64,000 nucleotides of DNA from an uncultured Bacteroidales bacterium. Its GTDB lineage: Bacteria > Bacteroidota > Bacteroidia > Bacteroidales > P3. Location of the stretch: assembly GCA_949291555.1 (NCBI GenBank), contig CASEWE010000005.1, positions 240,401-304,400 on the forward strand. The letters run 5' to 3'. The notes beneath the pieces are model-generated. The model saw only the letters and a list, made by a program, of their open reading frames with translations. It was not told the DNA's origin and ran no database searches. This document shows positions 17,856 through 26,589 of the stretch, in pieces (within the stretch, counting starts at the first letter, position 1; each line of letters opens with the position of its first letter). Position numbers and translations under genes: made by a program.

Positions 17856-19403
17856 ATGGAGTTTCTGATCGATTTCTTCTCGTATGTCCCGGGCAGGAAC
17901 TTCCTTTTTACCAGCTTCTCGTTCTGGATTTTCCTGTGCCTGACCCTCGGAGGGTTCTGCCTGCTGTACAAGAACCGCCAAGCAAGGAACACTTTCCTGT
18001 TTGTCTGCAGCCTTTTCTTCTATTACAAGATAGGAGGGTACTTCGTCTTCATCCTGCTGCTTTCCATCCTTTTCAACTACGGAATCGGGATAAGGCTCGA
18101 AACCTGCCGGAAGCAAGGGCAGAACGGGAAAAAGAACTTCTGGTTCGCCATCGGCTTGCTTGCCAACCTTTTCCTGTTAGGGACTTTCAAATACGATCAT
18201 TTTTTCCTGGAACTCTGGAACATTGCGGCCGACCCGCAATTCCCGGGCCTCGCCTACTTCTCCCTTTCCGGGCAAGCGGCTTTCCCTCCAGCCCCGGAAA
18301 GCAGCCTGGCAACTTTCACTTCAGCCTTGCAAGGCTTCCTGCCGGCCATCGGGATTTCGTTCTTCACCTTCCAAGCCCTCAGCTACCTGGTCGATGTGAA
18401 ACGCGGCCACGTGCCGGCTTCGCGCAATATCGGGGATTTCGGCTGTTACCTGAGCTTTTTCCCCCAATTAGTTGCCGGGCCCATTGTTCGAGCCGGGCAG
18501 TTCATGCCGCAGCTGCAAAAGAATTACATGCTCAGCAGCCCTGAATTTTCCCGCGCCTTGGGCCTGATCCTTGTCGGCCTGGTGAAAAAAATCGTGGTAG
18601 CCGACTACCTGGCCGTCCAATTCACCGACCCGGTCTTGGGAAACCCGCAAGCATACAGCGGTTTTGAAAACTGGATGGCCATGTATGCCTTCTCGATCCG
18701 CATCTATTGCGATTTTTCAGGCTACACCGACATCGCCTTGGGCGTGGCGGCCTTGTTCGATTTCCATCTTCCTCCGAACTTCCGCTCGCCCTACAAGGCT
18801 TCAAGCCTGACCGATTTCTGGCGTCGCTGGCACATAAGCCTTTCTTCCTGGTTCAGGGATTACCTCTACATTCCTTTGGGAGGAAACCGGCACGGGGTAT
18901 TGCGGATGGGATTCGCCCTGCTGGCCACCATGGCGCTGGCCGGCCTTTGGCACGGGGCCTGCATCGGATTCCTGCTATGGGGGCTGCTGCACGGCATCCT
19001 GCTCCTGGCAGAGAAACTCACCGGTTGGAACCGGTGGGTGGAACGGAACCGGTTCGCCCGGGCCTTGGGCTGGGCGGTCTGCTTCCATATCGTAAGTTTC
19101 AGCTGGGTTATCTTCCAAGCTCCTACCCTGCCGAAAGCTTTCGAGGTTTTCCAGCAAATGTTCCTGCCTGCTTCCCAGGAAGGGTTCGCCACGGTTTTCT
19201 CCCGGCACGGGCTTCCGCTCGCCCTGATGGCGGTTTCCGCAATCTTGCTGCTTTTCGTGAAAGAAAGGAAAAAAGAAAATCTGGCCCGCGCGTTCTGCAA
19301 ACTGCCTATCGGCTGGCAATTCGTGGCTGCCGTCTTGGTTGCAGCCGTCCTCGTCGGGATGCACCGTATCGGTTCCCCGGATTTCATCTACGCCCGATTC
19401 TAA
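17856..19403 (+). CDS. MBOAT-family O-acyltransferase
   Basis: A 515-residue polytopic membrane protein of the AlgI/PatA/DltB group. It shows the hallmark SFFTFQALSYLVDVKRG, FFPQLVAGPIVR, YCDFSGYTDIALG, FWRRWHISLSSWFRDYLYIPLGG and the catalytic His366 in AGLWHG. Such proteins move acyl groups across the membrane for esterification of extracellular polymers, usually with a periplasmic SGNH partner. Here that partner is the immediately preceding gene; the ATG at 17856 is chosen because it follows the stop by two bases. Which polymer is acylated is unknown; peptidoglycan is suggested by the adjacent mltD. Confidence 0.94.
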   Translation: MEFLIDFFSYVPGRNFLFTSFSFWIFLCLTLGGFCLLYKNRQARNTFLFVCSLFFYYKIGGYFVFILLLSILFNYGIGIRLETCRKQGQNGKKNFWFAIGLLANLFLLGTFKYDHFFLELWNIAADPQFPGLAYFSLSGQAAFPPAPESSLATFTSALQGFLPAIGISFFTFQALSYLVDVKRGHVPASRNIGDFGCYLSFFPQLVAGPIVRAGQFMPQLQKNYMLSSPEFSRALGLILVGLVKKIVVADYLAVQFTDPVLGNPQAYSGFENWMAMYAFSIRIYCDFSGYTDIALGVAALFDFHLPPNFRSPYKASSLTDFWRRWHISLSSWFRDYLYIPLGGNRHGVLRMGFALLATMALAGLWHGACIGFLLWGLLHGILLLAEKLTGWNRWVERNRFARALGWAVCFHIVSFSWVIFQAPTLPKAFEVFQQMFLPASQEGFATVFSRHGLPLALMAVSAILLLFVKERKKENLARAFCKLPIGWQFVAAVLVAAVLVGMHRIGSPDFIYARF

Positions 19404-19459
19404 GGCGCGCAACCGGAAAAGGCTTCCCGTCGGCTTGGCTTCCCGGTAGTCCAATTGCC

Positions 19460-19507
19460 CGGTTGTTCGGTTGTCCGGTTGTCCGGTTGTTCAGTTGTTC
19501 GGTCGTC
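19460..19507. repeat. Six tandem copies of an 8-bp repeat
   Basis: Units CGGTTGTT, CGGTTGTC, CGGTTGTC, CGGTTGTT, CAGTTGTT and CGGTCGTC follow each other without gaps, with a decayed copy just before (19452-19459). It lies between the convergent MBOAT and T9SS type-B genes, in the 231-base gap 19404-19634 where I see no other feature. Confidence 0.9.
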
Positions 19508-19634
19508 CAGGCGGCCCTGTACGCCTTCGTCGAGCGGGCGGAGGCCTTCCGGCCCGGTTCGAGGCGTCTCGGCCACGGTCCCGCCGAGGCCAGCTTTCCT
19601 AAAGGCAAGTTCCCTGCAACGCATTGCCGCCGGA

Positions 19635-22232
19635 TCAACGCAATATCGTCACGCTACCCGACTGACGCTTTTCCCGCGTACGTCCCTCCACATAGGCCTT
19701 GAACCAAGCAAAATAAAAATACGGGCCGTCGGGGCAAGCCTTCCCCGTATTTCCTATCGTGCCGTTCCAAGAAAACAAGGGATCCGAAGAGCGGAACACC
19801 TCCACCCCCCAACGGTTCACGACCCGGATCTGGAATCCCTCCACGAATTGCGGATCTTCGGCCCGCCAGACATCATTCACCCCATCATCGTTCGGCGTGA
19901 ACACGTTGGGCAGCTCATAAGTGAAGCAATGCCAGTTGTCTACCGCCAATTCATTGCTCGGCAAGCTCTCCGACCCGTTCCCGCTCACGCCCACCACCCG
20001 GTAAGCGCAAAACAACGAGCCCGGCTCGGCATCCGTGTAACGGCTTTCCTCTACCGAAGCGATCCAAGCGAAATCATCTTCCGATGAATTTTTCCGGTAA
20101 ACATCGTAATAGGAAACCGACTGCCCGCACTCGGCCCTTTCTTCCGCCGACAGGCTCCCGCCCTGCCCCGAAAGCGGGGCAAAGGGGTCGTAAAGGCTGT
20201 CGAAATCCCAAACCAAGGTATTGGAAAGCGGGTTGCAGGATGCTTGCTGCAAGAAGAGATACGGGCGGCAAGGCTCCACGGGCCGGGCCGAAGCCTCGAC
20301 TTGGTTCGACCTGTTACGCAAAACCCGCGGCAGCTGTTCCCAATCGTAATTGCCTATCGCCTCCACGTAATACCGGCAAACGGCATCCGGTGCCACATCC
20401 CGATCCACGTAACGGGGTTCCCGCACCGAAGCAATCCGCACGAACGTTCCGGCCGAATCCTCGTAACGGTACACCTCGAAGCCTTGTTCGAGCCACGGAT
20501 GGGCGTAGGTCCACTGGAGGTCGATGCGCCCGGGCAAACCGGCTGCGGCAAGGTAGACCGATGAAACCGGAGCGCTCGAGAACGTATCGAGGCTCACCTG
20601 GTAGAAATACCGGATTCCGACCGTATTCAAACCGGTATCGAGGTAGCAGAAAGCGGTATCGAACGGGAAATCGGCCACCCAGGAAAGGCTATCGGGCGAA
20701 GAACCCGAATACAAATGATAAACCCACTCCCCGATGCGGCTGCTATCCGCCTCTTGCGGGCCGACCCAGCAAACCTCTATCGTTCCGTGGTAGACATCGG
20801 TCGCTTGAACGCTGACCCGCGTAATCAAAGGGGCAGTGTTGCGCGGGTGCACGCAAACCGGGGCCGAGCGGCGGCTCTGCGACCCGTCCGCGAATTCGGC
20901 CAGCACCCGGTAGCAGTAATTCCGGCCTTCTTCCACGGCAAGGTCGAGATAGGCCGTATCATCGAGCGGCAGCCGGGCTACGAGATAATAGCTGCTATCG
21001 CCGATACCGGTCTGGCAAGAATCGTAGGCCGTTTCCATCGCGGAGGAATCCCGCCGGTAAAGGCCGTAAGCCGCAGCATGGGGACTGGGCGTCCGGTTCC
21101 AAGCCAGCCTGATACCCTCCCCTTCGGCTTCTGCACGGGAAAACTGCACGGCGGGAGCCATTACCTTTACCGAAACCGTCTTGGCCGAACTCAAATGCGG
21201 GTCCCCATCGTCTTCCGCCCGGAAATGAATCTGATAAGGCAATTGCCGAGAATCTTCCAGGCGCGTGACCCAACGGAAAGCATACACGGCCGAATCTATT
21301 CCTTCATAAACCGGCTGCAAGCTTACCCCATGACCGCCTTGCGCCAATTCGCCGGAAGCTTCCAAGGAAAGCCTGTCCCCGTCCTGATCCAGGACCGTGA
21401 CAAGGAAAGACAGTTCCTGCCCCGCTTCGATGCAGAAATAATCCTCTGCTTCGATAAAAGGCGGGATATTGTCGCAAACACGCACGATAATCTGCATGTC
21501 GCGGGTCATATCGCCTATCTTCATGCCGTTCCGCCATTCTTCGATAAGCATGGCCACGTTGTATTCGCCCTGCGCCATCGGCGCATCCCAGACCAGATTC
21601 CCGGCATAAGTCTCCATGTAAAAGGTGTCGCTCGCGGCCGGATAGGTATAACCGGCCACATCCTCCCCGTTGGCCGTCCGGCAAGGAATGAGCCGGTAGG
21701 TGAGCAGATCCCCGTCCGGATCGTAAGCGGCCGGGTTGTGCACGAAACGCTGGCCCAGGCAGGCATTGTCGGCCACCGGGCTATGGGTGGTCACCGGGCT
21801 GCTGTTGCCCTCCCCCAACCAAGGGCTGATGACCAGAGTCGTGGAAATGAACATGGATGCCATGACGCTGTTGGGAACGTTCACAACCCCGGAATTGCGG
21901 TTCGGGTCTTCCATGTACAGGACGTAAGTCCCCGGCCCGGCATAGGTATGCTCGCCTTCGTAATAATTCAATTTGGTATCGTTCCCGACAAGCTCTTCCC
22001 GGCTGCGGGCAAGGATGCTCGAAGAGCCATCGCCCCAGAAAATTTCCATTTCCGGCCTGTCGACCGGGCTTTGCGTGAACGTGTAAGTATAGAGCTTGGC
22101 CCGGTAGGTATATCCGGAAACGTGTTCAACGATGAGTTCCGCCGCTTTCTGGTGGGTGGCTTGGGCCGAGCCGGCCAGCAAAAGGAACAAACAGACGGCA
22201 GCGACAATCCTGCAGAAGACAGCCCTTATCAT
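19635..22232 (-). CDS. Large secreted protein with T9SS type B (gliding-motility CHU_C) sorting domain
   Basis: An 865-residue exported protein. A signal peptide (ending near AQATHQ) precedes a PKD/Ig-like beta region (EIFWGDGSS, EHTYAGPGTY) and a set of fibronectin-like repeats with recurrent Y-x-VYR(K/R) and F-x-W-I/V-A-S-V units at roughly 400, 580 and 715. The C-terminal ~85 residues form a T9SS type B domain: LPNVFTPNDDGVNDVW, VVNRWGVEVF, WNGTIGNTGKACPDGPYFY. It is therefore a cargo of the PorV/PorP system encoded at 58-63 kb, where PorP/SprF-type proteins are known to serve type B cargo. It may be an adhesin; no catalytic domain seen. Confidence 0.88.
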   Translation of the reverse strand: MIRAVFCRIVAAVCLFLLLAGSAQATHQKAAELIVEHVSGYTYRAKLYTYTFTQSPVDRPEMEIFWGDGSSSILARSREELVGNDTKLNYYEGEHTYAGPGTYVLYMEDPNRNSGVVNVPNSVMASMFISTTLVISPWLGEGNSSPVTTHSPVADNACLGQRFVHNPAAYDPDGDLLTYRLIPCRTANGEDVAGYTYPAASDTFYMETYAGNLVWDAPMAQGEYNVAMLIEEWRNGMKIGDMTRDMQIIVRVCDNIPPFIEAEDYFCIEAGQELSFLVTVLDQDGDRLSLEASGELAQGGHGVSLQPVYEGIDSAVYAFRWVTRLEDSRQLPYQIHFRAEDDGDPHLSSAKTVSVKVMAPAVQFSRAEAEGEGIRLAWNRTPSPHAAAYGLYRRDSSAMETAYDSCQTGIGDSSYYLVARLPLDDTAYLDLAVEEGRNYCYRVLAEFADGSQSRRSAPVCVHPRNTAPLITRVSVQATDVYHGTIEVCWVGPQEADSSRIGEWVYHLYSGSSPDSLSWVADFPFDTAFCYLDTGLNTVGIRYFYQVSLDTFSSAPVSSVYLAAAGLPGRIDLQWTYAHPWLEQGFEVYRYEDSAGTFVRIASVREPRYVDRDVAPDAVCRYYVEAIGNYDWEQLPRVLRNRSNQVEASARPVEPCRPYLFLQQASCNPLSNTLVWDFDSLYDPFAPLSGQGGSLSAEERAECGQSVSYYDVYRKNSSEDDFAWIASVEESRYTDAEPGSLFCAYRVVGVSGNGSESLPSNELAVDNWHCFTYELPNVFTPNDDGVNDVWRAEDPQFVEGFQIRVVNRWGVEVFRSSDPLFSWNGTIGNTGKACPDGPYFYFAWFKAYVEGRTREKRQSGSVTILR

Positions 22233-22367
22233 GGGGCTAAATTAAGTAAAAAAAACGTAGGGCTTCCGCTCTTGGAAGCCGAACGGGAACTTGCGGCCGC
22301 CTTCCGGTACTGCCGGACGAAACACGCCCTGCCTCGGCTCGAAGGAAACAGCCGCCCGCATGCCGCC

Positions 22368-22976
22368 TCAGCGCATGCCGATGAATTTATGAAGCTGCAA
22401 GGAAAGGCCCCATCGGGGATGAGAGAGGATATAAGCCTCGATTGCCGGCATGACGGAAGAAGCCGAATCCCATTCCGGCTGCAGGTACAAGCGGCATCCG
22501 GGCCGCACTTTCCCCGCTTCGGCTTCGGCAAAGGAAAAATCCTCCTCGCCCGAAACGACCACTTTCAATTCCCCGGCTCCGGCATAAAAGTCCGGGAAGA
22601 CCGGAATTCCTTTCTTCGGGGAAAGGCAGATCCAGTCCCACTGGCCCGAAAACGGTTCCGAGCCCGATGTCTCAAGCCAGCAAGCAATGCCCTGCGCCCG
22701 CAAGGCCCGGCACAAAGGTCCCAGGTCGTGCAGCATGGGTTCTCCGCCGGTCACCACGCAATTGGGGCTTCCGCTTCCGGCCACTTGCCAGACCAAATCC
22801 GGCACCGGCACGCGGGCAAAGCCCTCTTCCTTCCAGGATTGGGGCGTATCGCAAAAAGGACAGGCATTGCGGCAGCCGGCCAAACGCAAGAAATAGGCCG
22901 CCGTCCCGGCATGGAAACCCTCCCCTTGCAAGGAATAAAAACTCTCCACTATCGGCAAAGATGGCACCTGTGTCAT
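22368..22976 (-). CDS. queE: 7-carboxy-7-deazaguanine synthase QueE (radical SAM)
   Basis: A 202-residue radical SAM enzyme that forms the 7-deazaguanine ring for queuosine biosynthesis. The cluster motif is CRNACPFCDTPQ (CxxxCxxC). Early VESFYSLQGEGFHAGT is the QueE N-terminal signature, VVTGGEPMLH is the GGE motif binding SAM, and LETSG follows. It is about the family's usual length. It stands 135 bases upstream of the T9SS type-B gene on the same strand, a gap with no evident promoter, so co-transcription is possible but not functionally meaningful. No other queuosine genes lie in the window. Confidence 0.94.
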   Translation of the reverse strand: MTQVPSLPIVESFYSLQGEGFHAGTAAYFLRLAGCRNACPFCDTPQSWKEEGFARVPVPDLVWQVAGSGSPNCVVTGGEPMLHDLGPLCRALRAQGIACWLETSGSEPFSGQWDWICLSPKKGIPVFPDFYAGAGELKVVVSGEEDFSFAEAEAGKVRPGCRLYLQPEWDSASSVMPAIEAYILSHPRWGLSLQLHKFIGMR

Positions 22977-23035
22977 TTCTTCCTGCTTTTTCCGCTTTCA
23001 AGCTTTTCCGCTTCCAATCCGGAACCGCTCCGGCA

Positions 23036-23074
23036 AAAAGCCGCTGCCAGCCCGAAAAGCCGCTGCCAGGCCCG
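23036..23074. repeat. 19-bp tandem near-duplication
   Basis: AAAAGCCGCTGCCAGCCCG at 23036-23054 is followed directly by the same word with one extra G at 23055-23074. It lies upstream of queE and outside any gene I accept. Confidence 0.85.
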
Positions 23075-23203
23075 GAAGGCCATGGCGGAACCGAACCACC
23101 GTTCGCGCATATCCGGAACAGGCCCGCCAGCCCAAAAACCTTGCAAAGGAAAAACGCTTGCCGGAATTTTCCAAACCCGCACAGCGCTTCTAAATACTAT
23201 CGT

Positions 23204-23211
23204 TAAATTTG
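23204..23211 (+). promoter_or_regulatory. Candidate -7 box of the hsd operon
   Basis: TAAATTTG on the + strand fits TAnnTTTG and is the only such box found before hsdM (leader about 150 bases). No -33 TTTG. Confidence 0.4.
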
Positions 23212-23368
23212 CATAGCAAATCAAAGCCTTCCGGCCCAAAGCCCCCTCGATACGAATGCTAAAAACAAGGGTTCAAAAGCCTTTCTGGACGAGAGCTGCT
23301 TGCAAAAATCGCTGAAGCCTTGAATGCAATTTTCGCCAACTTATCGATGGCGGCAACAATGATTGAAA

Positions 23369-25381
23369 ATGAAAGACATTCTATCCTACGAATCGGATAT
23401 ATGGTCCTGCGCGGACCTTCTCATCGCTACGGGAATCAAACAAAGCGATTTTCCCAAGTACATGATGCCTTTCTTCGCCTTGATGATGCTCGAAGGGCGG
23501 ATGCGCAATGCGATGGCCTACGTGGAAAAAACGGAAGGACTGAACCGGAAAGACAATCCGGAAGCGTTCCTGGAAGCATTCAGGGATCGGGATTGCGGGT
23601 TCAACGAGCATATTGTCAGGGCCGGCAAAACATTATCATCCATCTGCAACAATGACAAGAGCTTTGAAGACGACTTCCGCAACTATCTTGCCGGCTTCGA
23701 TGCCAAACTGAAGGAATTGCTTGGCATAGAACGAGGCACAAACGACAGCAAATATCTGAATCTTGACGGCATTGCAGCCGAACTCCGCAAGAAAGGCGTG
23801 CTCATGCAATACGTGACCCAATGGGCGCAAATCGACCTTTCTCCATACAATAACTCTGAAATAACGACGCTTGAAGAGCATATCAAACGCAAATGGGCGG
23901 ATATTTCCGCTGAAACGGCCGGGGAGCAATATACGCCGGAAGACATCATAGCCCTGATTGCCGAGATTGTGGCGGCTAAAATCGACATCCCAAAAAACGA
24001 GTTTGTAGCTTTGTACGACCCGACCTGCGGCGGGGCGAACCTCCTTTTCGGCGTGGCAGACCGGCTTAAAAACGATACCGGCTACAAGTTCATCCAGACT
24101 TTCGGGCAGGACTTCAACGATGCCTTATATGCCTTGGCAAGCATCGAATCCCTGTTTCGTGAAAACTCGAAAATCAGATACGGCAACACTTTGACCGAAG
24201 GCCGGTTCAACGAATACGAATTCGATGTTGTCGTAGCAAACCCTCCATACGGCATCCCTTGGAAAGGCTTTGAAAAAGAGATACGCCAAGACCAGACCGG
24301 GCAATTCGCCTTTTATCCTTCGGTCAGCGACGGCCAATTGTTATTTCTTCAGCACAACGTAAACCACTTACGGAAAGATAAAGGCATTGTCGTGGAAGTC
24401 AACAATGGCAGCTCCCTTTTCAGCGGCGATGCCGGTAGCGGCGAAAGCAACATTCGCAAATACCTCTTCGACAACGACTGGGTGGAAGCGATTGTCCAGA
24501 TGCCTTCCGATGAGTTCTTTAACACAGGCATCGTTACTTATCTTTGGATATTGAACAAGAAAAAGCCTGCCGGTCGCAAGGACAAAGTGATTCTCATCAA
24601 CGCCTCCGGCCTCTGGCAGCCGTTGAAGAAGAACAAGGGTTCCAAGCGGAAAGAGATGAACCCGGAACACCGCAAACGGATTGTGGATGCCCTCGTACGC
24701 TTTGAAGACAACGACATTGCCAAGGTTTTCGACAAATGGCATTTCTATTTCAACAAGCAGCAAATCCAACTCACAGAGGTTGACCAGAACGGGCGTTATG
24801 CAAGCCAATCGCTTGGTTGCGCAGGCGAAGCCTTCAAAATCAAGGATGCGGACATTATGGCGGTCTACGCTTACGGCCGCTGGATGTGGCCTATTGATGA
24901 CAAAGAAGAATGGGAGAAACAAGCGGAAATGGTTCGCCTCCGCCAAATATCGGGTTCTACCATTGTTTCCACACCGGAGCATTTTTATTGGGCGGATGAC
25001 ACGAACGGTGTCATCATGCGCGCTTCCGTTGCCACAGGAGTGCACGAGGTGCTGGGTGTGGGAAGTATCACTGTGATATACGGTCGCACACGGAAAGGCG
25101 ATAAGACCTGTACGGTAAAGATAGCCGATTCTACATACAAGGATTTTGAGATTATCCCTTATCATCCGGATTCTGCACAGAACGACGAAGGCATTCTTGC
25201 ATTTATGCATCGGTATATTTCTAAGCCATACCGTCTTCTTGATAATACGGTAGGGGTAGAAGTGAATTTTAACAAGGAGTTTTATGTGCCTGAAACCGTA
25301 GAATCGGTAGACGCTATCCTTGCGGAAATAGCGGGGATTGATAAGGAACTGGCGAATCTTGAAAAGGAAATAGAACTATGA
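23369..25381 (+). CDS. hsdM: Type I restriction-modification methyltransferase subunit HsdM
   Basis: 670 residues from the ATG at 23369. It methylates adenine in the hemimethylated recognition site as M2S with HsdS and is also part of the R2M2S nuclease. An N-terminal helical region precedes the methylase domain: motif I as DPTCGGANL (217-225), where DPxCGxG is usual, and catalytic NPPY at 291-294. VVEVNNGSSLFSG and the EAIVQMPSDEFFNTGI block are typical of HsdM. The last ~30 residues are a helical HsdS-contact tail. Its stop overlaps the hsdS start (ATGA), so the two are translationally coupled. Confidence 0.94.
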   Translation: MKDILSYESDIWSCADLLIATGIKQSDFPKYMMPFFALMMLEGRMRNAMAYVEKTEGLNRKDNPEAFLEAFRDRDCGFNEHIVRAGKTLSSICNNDKSFEDDFRNYLAGFDAKLKELLGIERGTNDSKYLNLDGIAAELRKKGVLMQYVTQWAQIDLSPYNNSEITTLEEHIKRKWADISAETAGEQYTPEDIIALIAEIVAAKIDIPKNEFVALYDPTCGGANLLFGVADRLKNDTGYKFIQTFGQDFNDALYALASIESLFRENSKIRYGNTLTEGRFNEYEFDVVVANPPYGIPWKGFEKEIRQDQTGQFAFYPSVSDGQLLFLQHNVNHLRKDKGIVVEVNNGSSLFSGDAGSGESNIRKYLFDNDWVEAIVQMPSDEFFNTGIVTYLWILNKKKPAGRKDKVILINASGLWQPLKKNKGSKRKEMNPEHRKRIVDALVRFEDNDIAKVFDKWHFYFNKQQIQLTEVDQNGRYASQSLGCAGEAFKIKDADIMAVYAYGRWMWPIDDKEEWEKQAEMVRLRQISGSTIVSTPEHFYWADDTNGVIMRASVATGVHEVLGVGSITVIYGRTRKGDKTCTVKIADSTYKDFEIIPYHPDSAQNDEGILAFMHRYISKPYRLLDNTVGVEVNFNKEFYVPETVESVDAILAEIAGIDKELANLEKEIEL

Positions 25382-25929
25382 ATAAGTGGCAAACCTATCG
25401 CATTAAAGATGTTGCCAAGTTTATAAGCGAAAAGGCGAATGATTGTTCCTTGCCATATATTGCCTTGGACAACATTGTCAGTTGGGATAGTACTTATATT
25501 CCATCTGATTCTACGTCAGATGGGAATAGTAATATCTGCAAAAAAGGAGATGTTCTGTTTGGAAAACTTCGTCCGTATCTTGCCAAGGGATATATTCTCA
25601 CACAAGACTCTATTTGTTCACCAGAATTTATTGTTCTACGTCCTAATGATTTGGTTAATAACAAATTTCTCCTCTATTGCCTTCTTTCCTTTTCATTTAT
25701 TAGCCACATTAAGAATCAAGTAGCTGGAGTGAAAATGCCTAGGACTAATGCTTTGCAAGTAGGAAGAGTGTCGTTATCTCTTCCACCTGTTGCAGAGCAG
25801 GAAGCGATAGCGGCTTATTTGGATAAGGAGTGCGGAAAGATTGGGAAGGAGATTGGTTTGTTGGAACGAAAGGTTGATTGTTATCGCCGTTTGAAACATT
25901 CCTTAATCAATCAAACTATCAAACTGTAA
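25378..25929 (+). CDS. hsdS: HsdS specificity subunit, 5' half (one TRD) ended by frameshift
   Basis: 183 residues: one target recognition domain (about 1-130, with GDVLFGKLRPYLAKG) followed by the conserved central helix (PPVAEQEAIAAYLDKE, then LERKVDCYRRLKHSLINQT). The frame then reads IKL and stops. The stop is caused by a second copy of ATCAAACT at 25918-25925; with one copy the frame continues LINQTVIRGINPN into the downstream half. As it stands the product is a half-S subunit, which in some systems works as a dimer reading a symmetric site. It is markedly AT-rich compared with neighbours, as S genes often are. Confidence 0.88.
   Translation: MNKWQTYRIKDVAKFISEKANDCSLPYIALDNIVSWDSTYIPSDSTSDGNSNICKKGDVLFGKLRPYLAKGYILTQDSICSPEFIVLRPNDLVNNKFLLYCLLSFSFISHIKNQVAGVKMPRTNALQVGRVSLSLPPVAEQEAIAAYLDKECGKIGKEIGLLERKVDCYRRLKHSLINQTIKL
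25910..25925. repeat. 8-bp tandem duplication that splits hsdS
   Basis: ATCAAACT at 25910-25917 and again at 25918-25925. Because 8 is not a multiple of 3, gain or loss of one copy switches hsdS between one long frame and two half genes. The repeat lies exactly at the junction between the central conserved helix and the second TRD. Confidence 0.92.
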
Positions 25930-25955
25930 TCCGAGGAATTAATCCAAATGTGGCG

Positions 25956-26582
25956 ATGAAACCATCTGGTATTTTAATGTTAGGAAATATACCTCAACAT
26001 TGGCAAATTTGTCGCATCAAAAGTCTTTTTGCCGAACGCGTAGAGTTATCAGAAACAGGAACAGAAGACCTTCTTTCTGTTTCAGAATATTACGGAGTTG
26101 CAAAGCGAGCCGACATAGTAGATGGAGAAAACATAAGCCGTTCAGACAGTTTGAATGGTTACAAAATATGTTATACAAACGACATTGTTTCAAATATTAT
26201 GTTGGCTTGGAAAGGTAGTCTTGGCAGAACTTCATATAATGGAATTGTAAGCCCCGCGTATGGAGTATATAAGCCAATTGTTGAACTTGATTCTTCATAC
26301 TACCACTATCTATTCCGTACAGATGTTTATAAGGGACTCTTTAGAATAAATTCACGAGGTATTATTGAAAGTAGATTGCGGCTTTATACACCTAATTTTC
26401 TGGCAATACAGACAATTTATCCTCCCATTGAAGAACAGCATGAAATAGTTGCCTACCTCGATGACAAGTGCAGTAAAATAGACACAATAATTAACAAGAT
26501 AGAGTCTAAGATTGAGCGATTAAAAGAACTGAAACGCTCATTAATAAACGAAGTAGTAACCGGCCAACGTGCCATTAGCTAA
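25956..26582 (+). CDS. hsdS: HsdS specificity subunit, 3' half (second TRD and distal helix)
   Basis: In-frame HsdS sequence resumes at about 25926 (TVIRGINPNVAMKPSG). The first ATG is at 25956, giving 208 residues if it is translated alone. NIPQHWQICRIKSLF opens the second TRD; YPPIEEQHEIVAYLDDKCSKID and the ERLKELKRSLINEVV helix are the distal conserved region, parallel to the corresponding block of the first half. Translation could be independent, could re-initiate after the upstream stop 27 bases away, or may occur only when the 8-bp repeat contracts. It ends 7 bases before the AlbA_2 gene. Confidence 0.82.
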   Translation: MKPSGILMLGNIPQHWQICRIKSLFAERVELSETGTEDLLSVSEYYGVAKRADIVDGENISRSDSLNGYKICYTNDIVSNIMLAWKGSLGRTSYNGIVSPAYGVYKPIVELDSSYYHYLFRTDVYKGLFRINSRGIIESRLRLYTPNFLAIQTIYPPIEEQHEIVAYLDDKCSKIDTIINKIESKIERLKELKRSLINEVVTGQRAIS

Positions 26583-26589
26583 TGCAACC

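Larger units (their letters stand above)
22977..23368. other. Gap between queE and the type I restriction island
   Basis: 392 bases without a convincing gene. It holds a tandem near-duplication (23036-23074), a candidate promoter box (23204-23211), and marks the change from GC-rich flanking DNA to the more AT-rich island. I found no tRNA remnant, integrase or obvious direct repeat shared with the right-hand side of the island. Confidence 0.6.

Noticed and set aside
19452..19507. CRISPR array
   Set aside because: Units are 8 bp and directly adjacent without spacers; no cas genes.
19384..19638. Small - strand frame with repeats such as NNRTTGQP
   Set aside because: The repeats come from the 8-bp minisatellite; there is no start signal or family match.
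20715..23216. An 833-codon open frame on the + strand
   Set aside because: Antisense to the T9SS type-B gene and queE, whose domains are unmistakable.
25878..25955. Independent N-terminus for the second hsdS half upstream of 25926
   Set aside because: These codons lie in another frame of the first half and encode nothing HsdS-like until the repeat junction; the similarity starts right after it.
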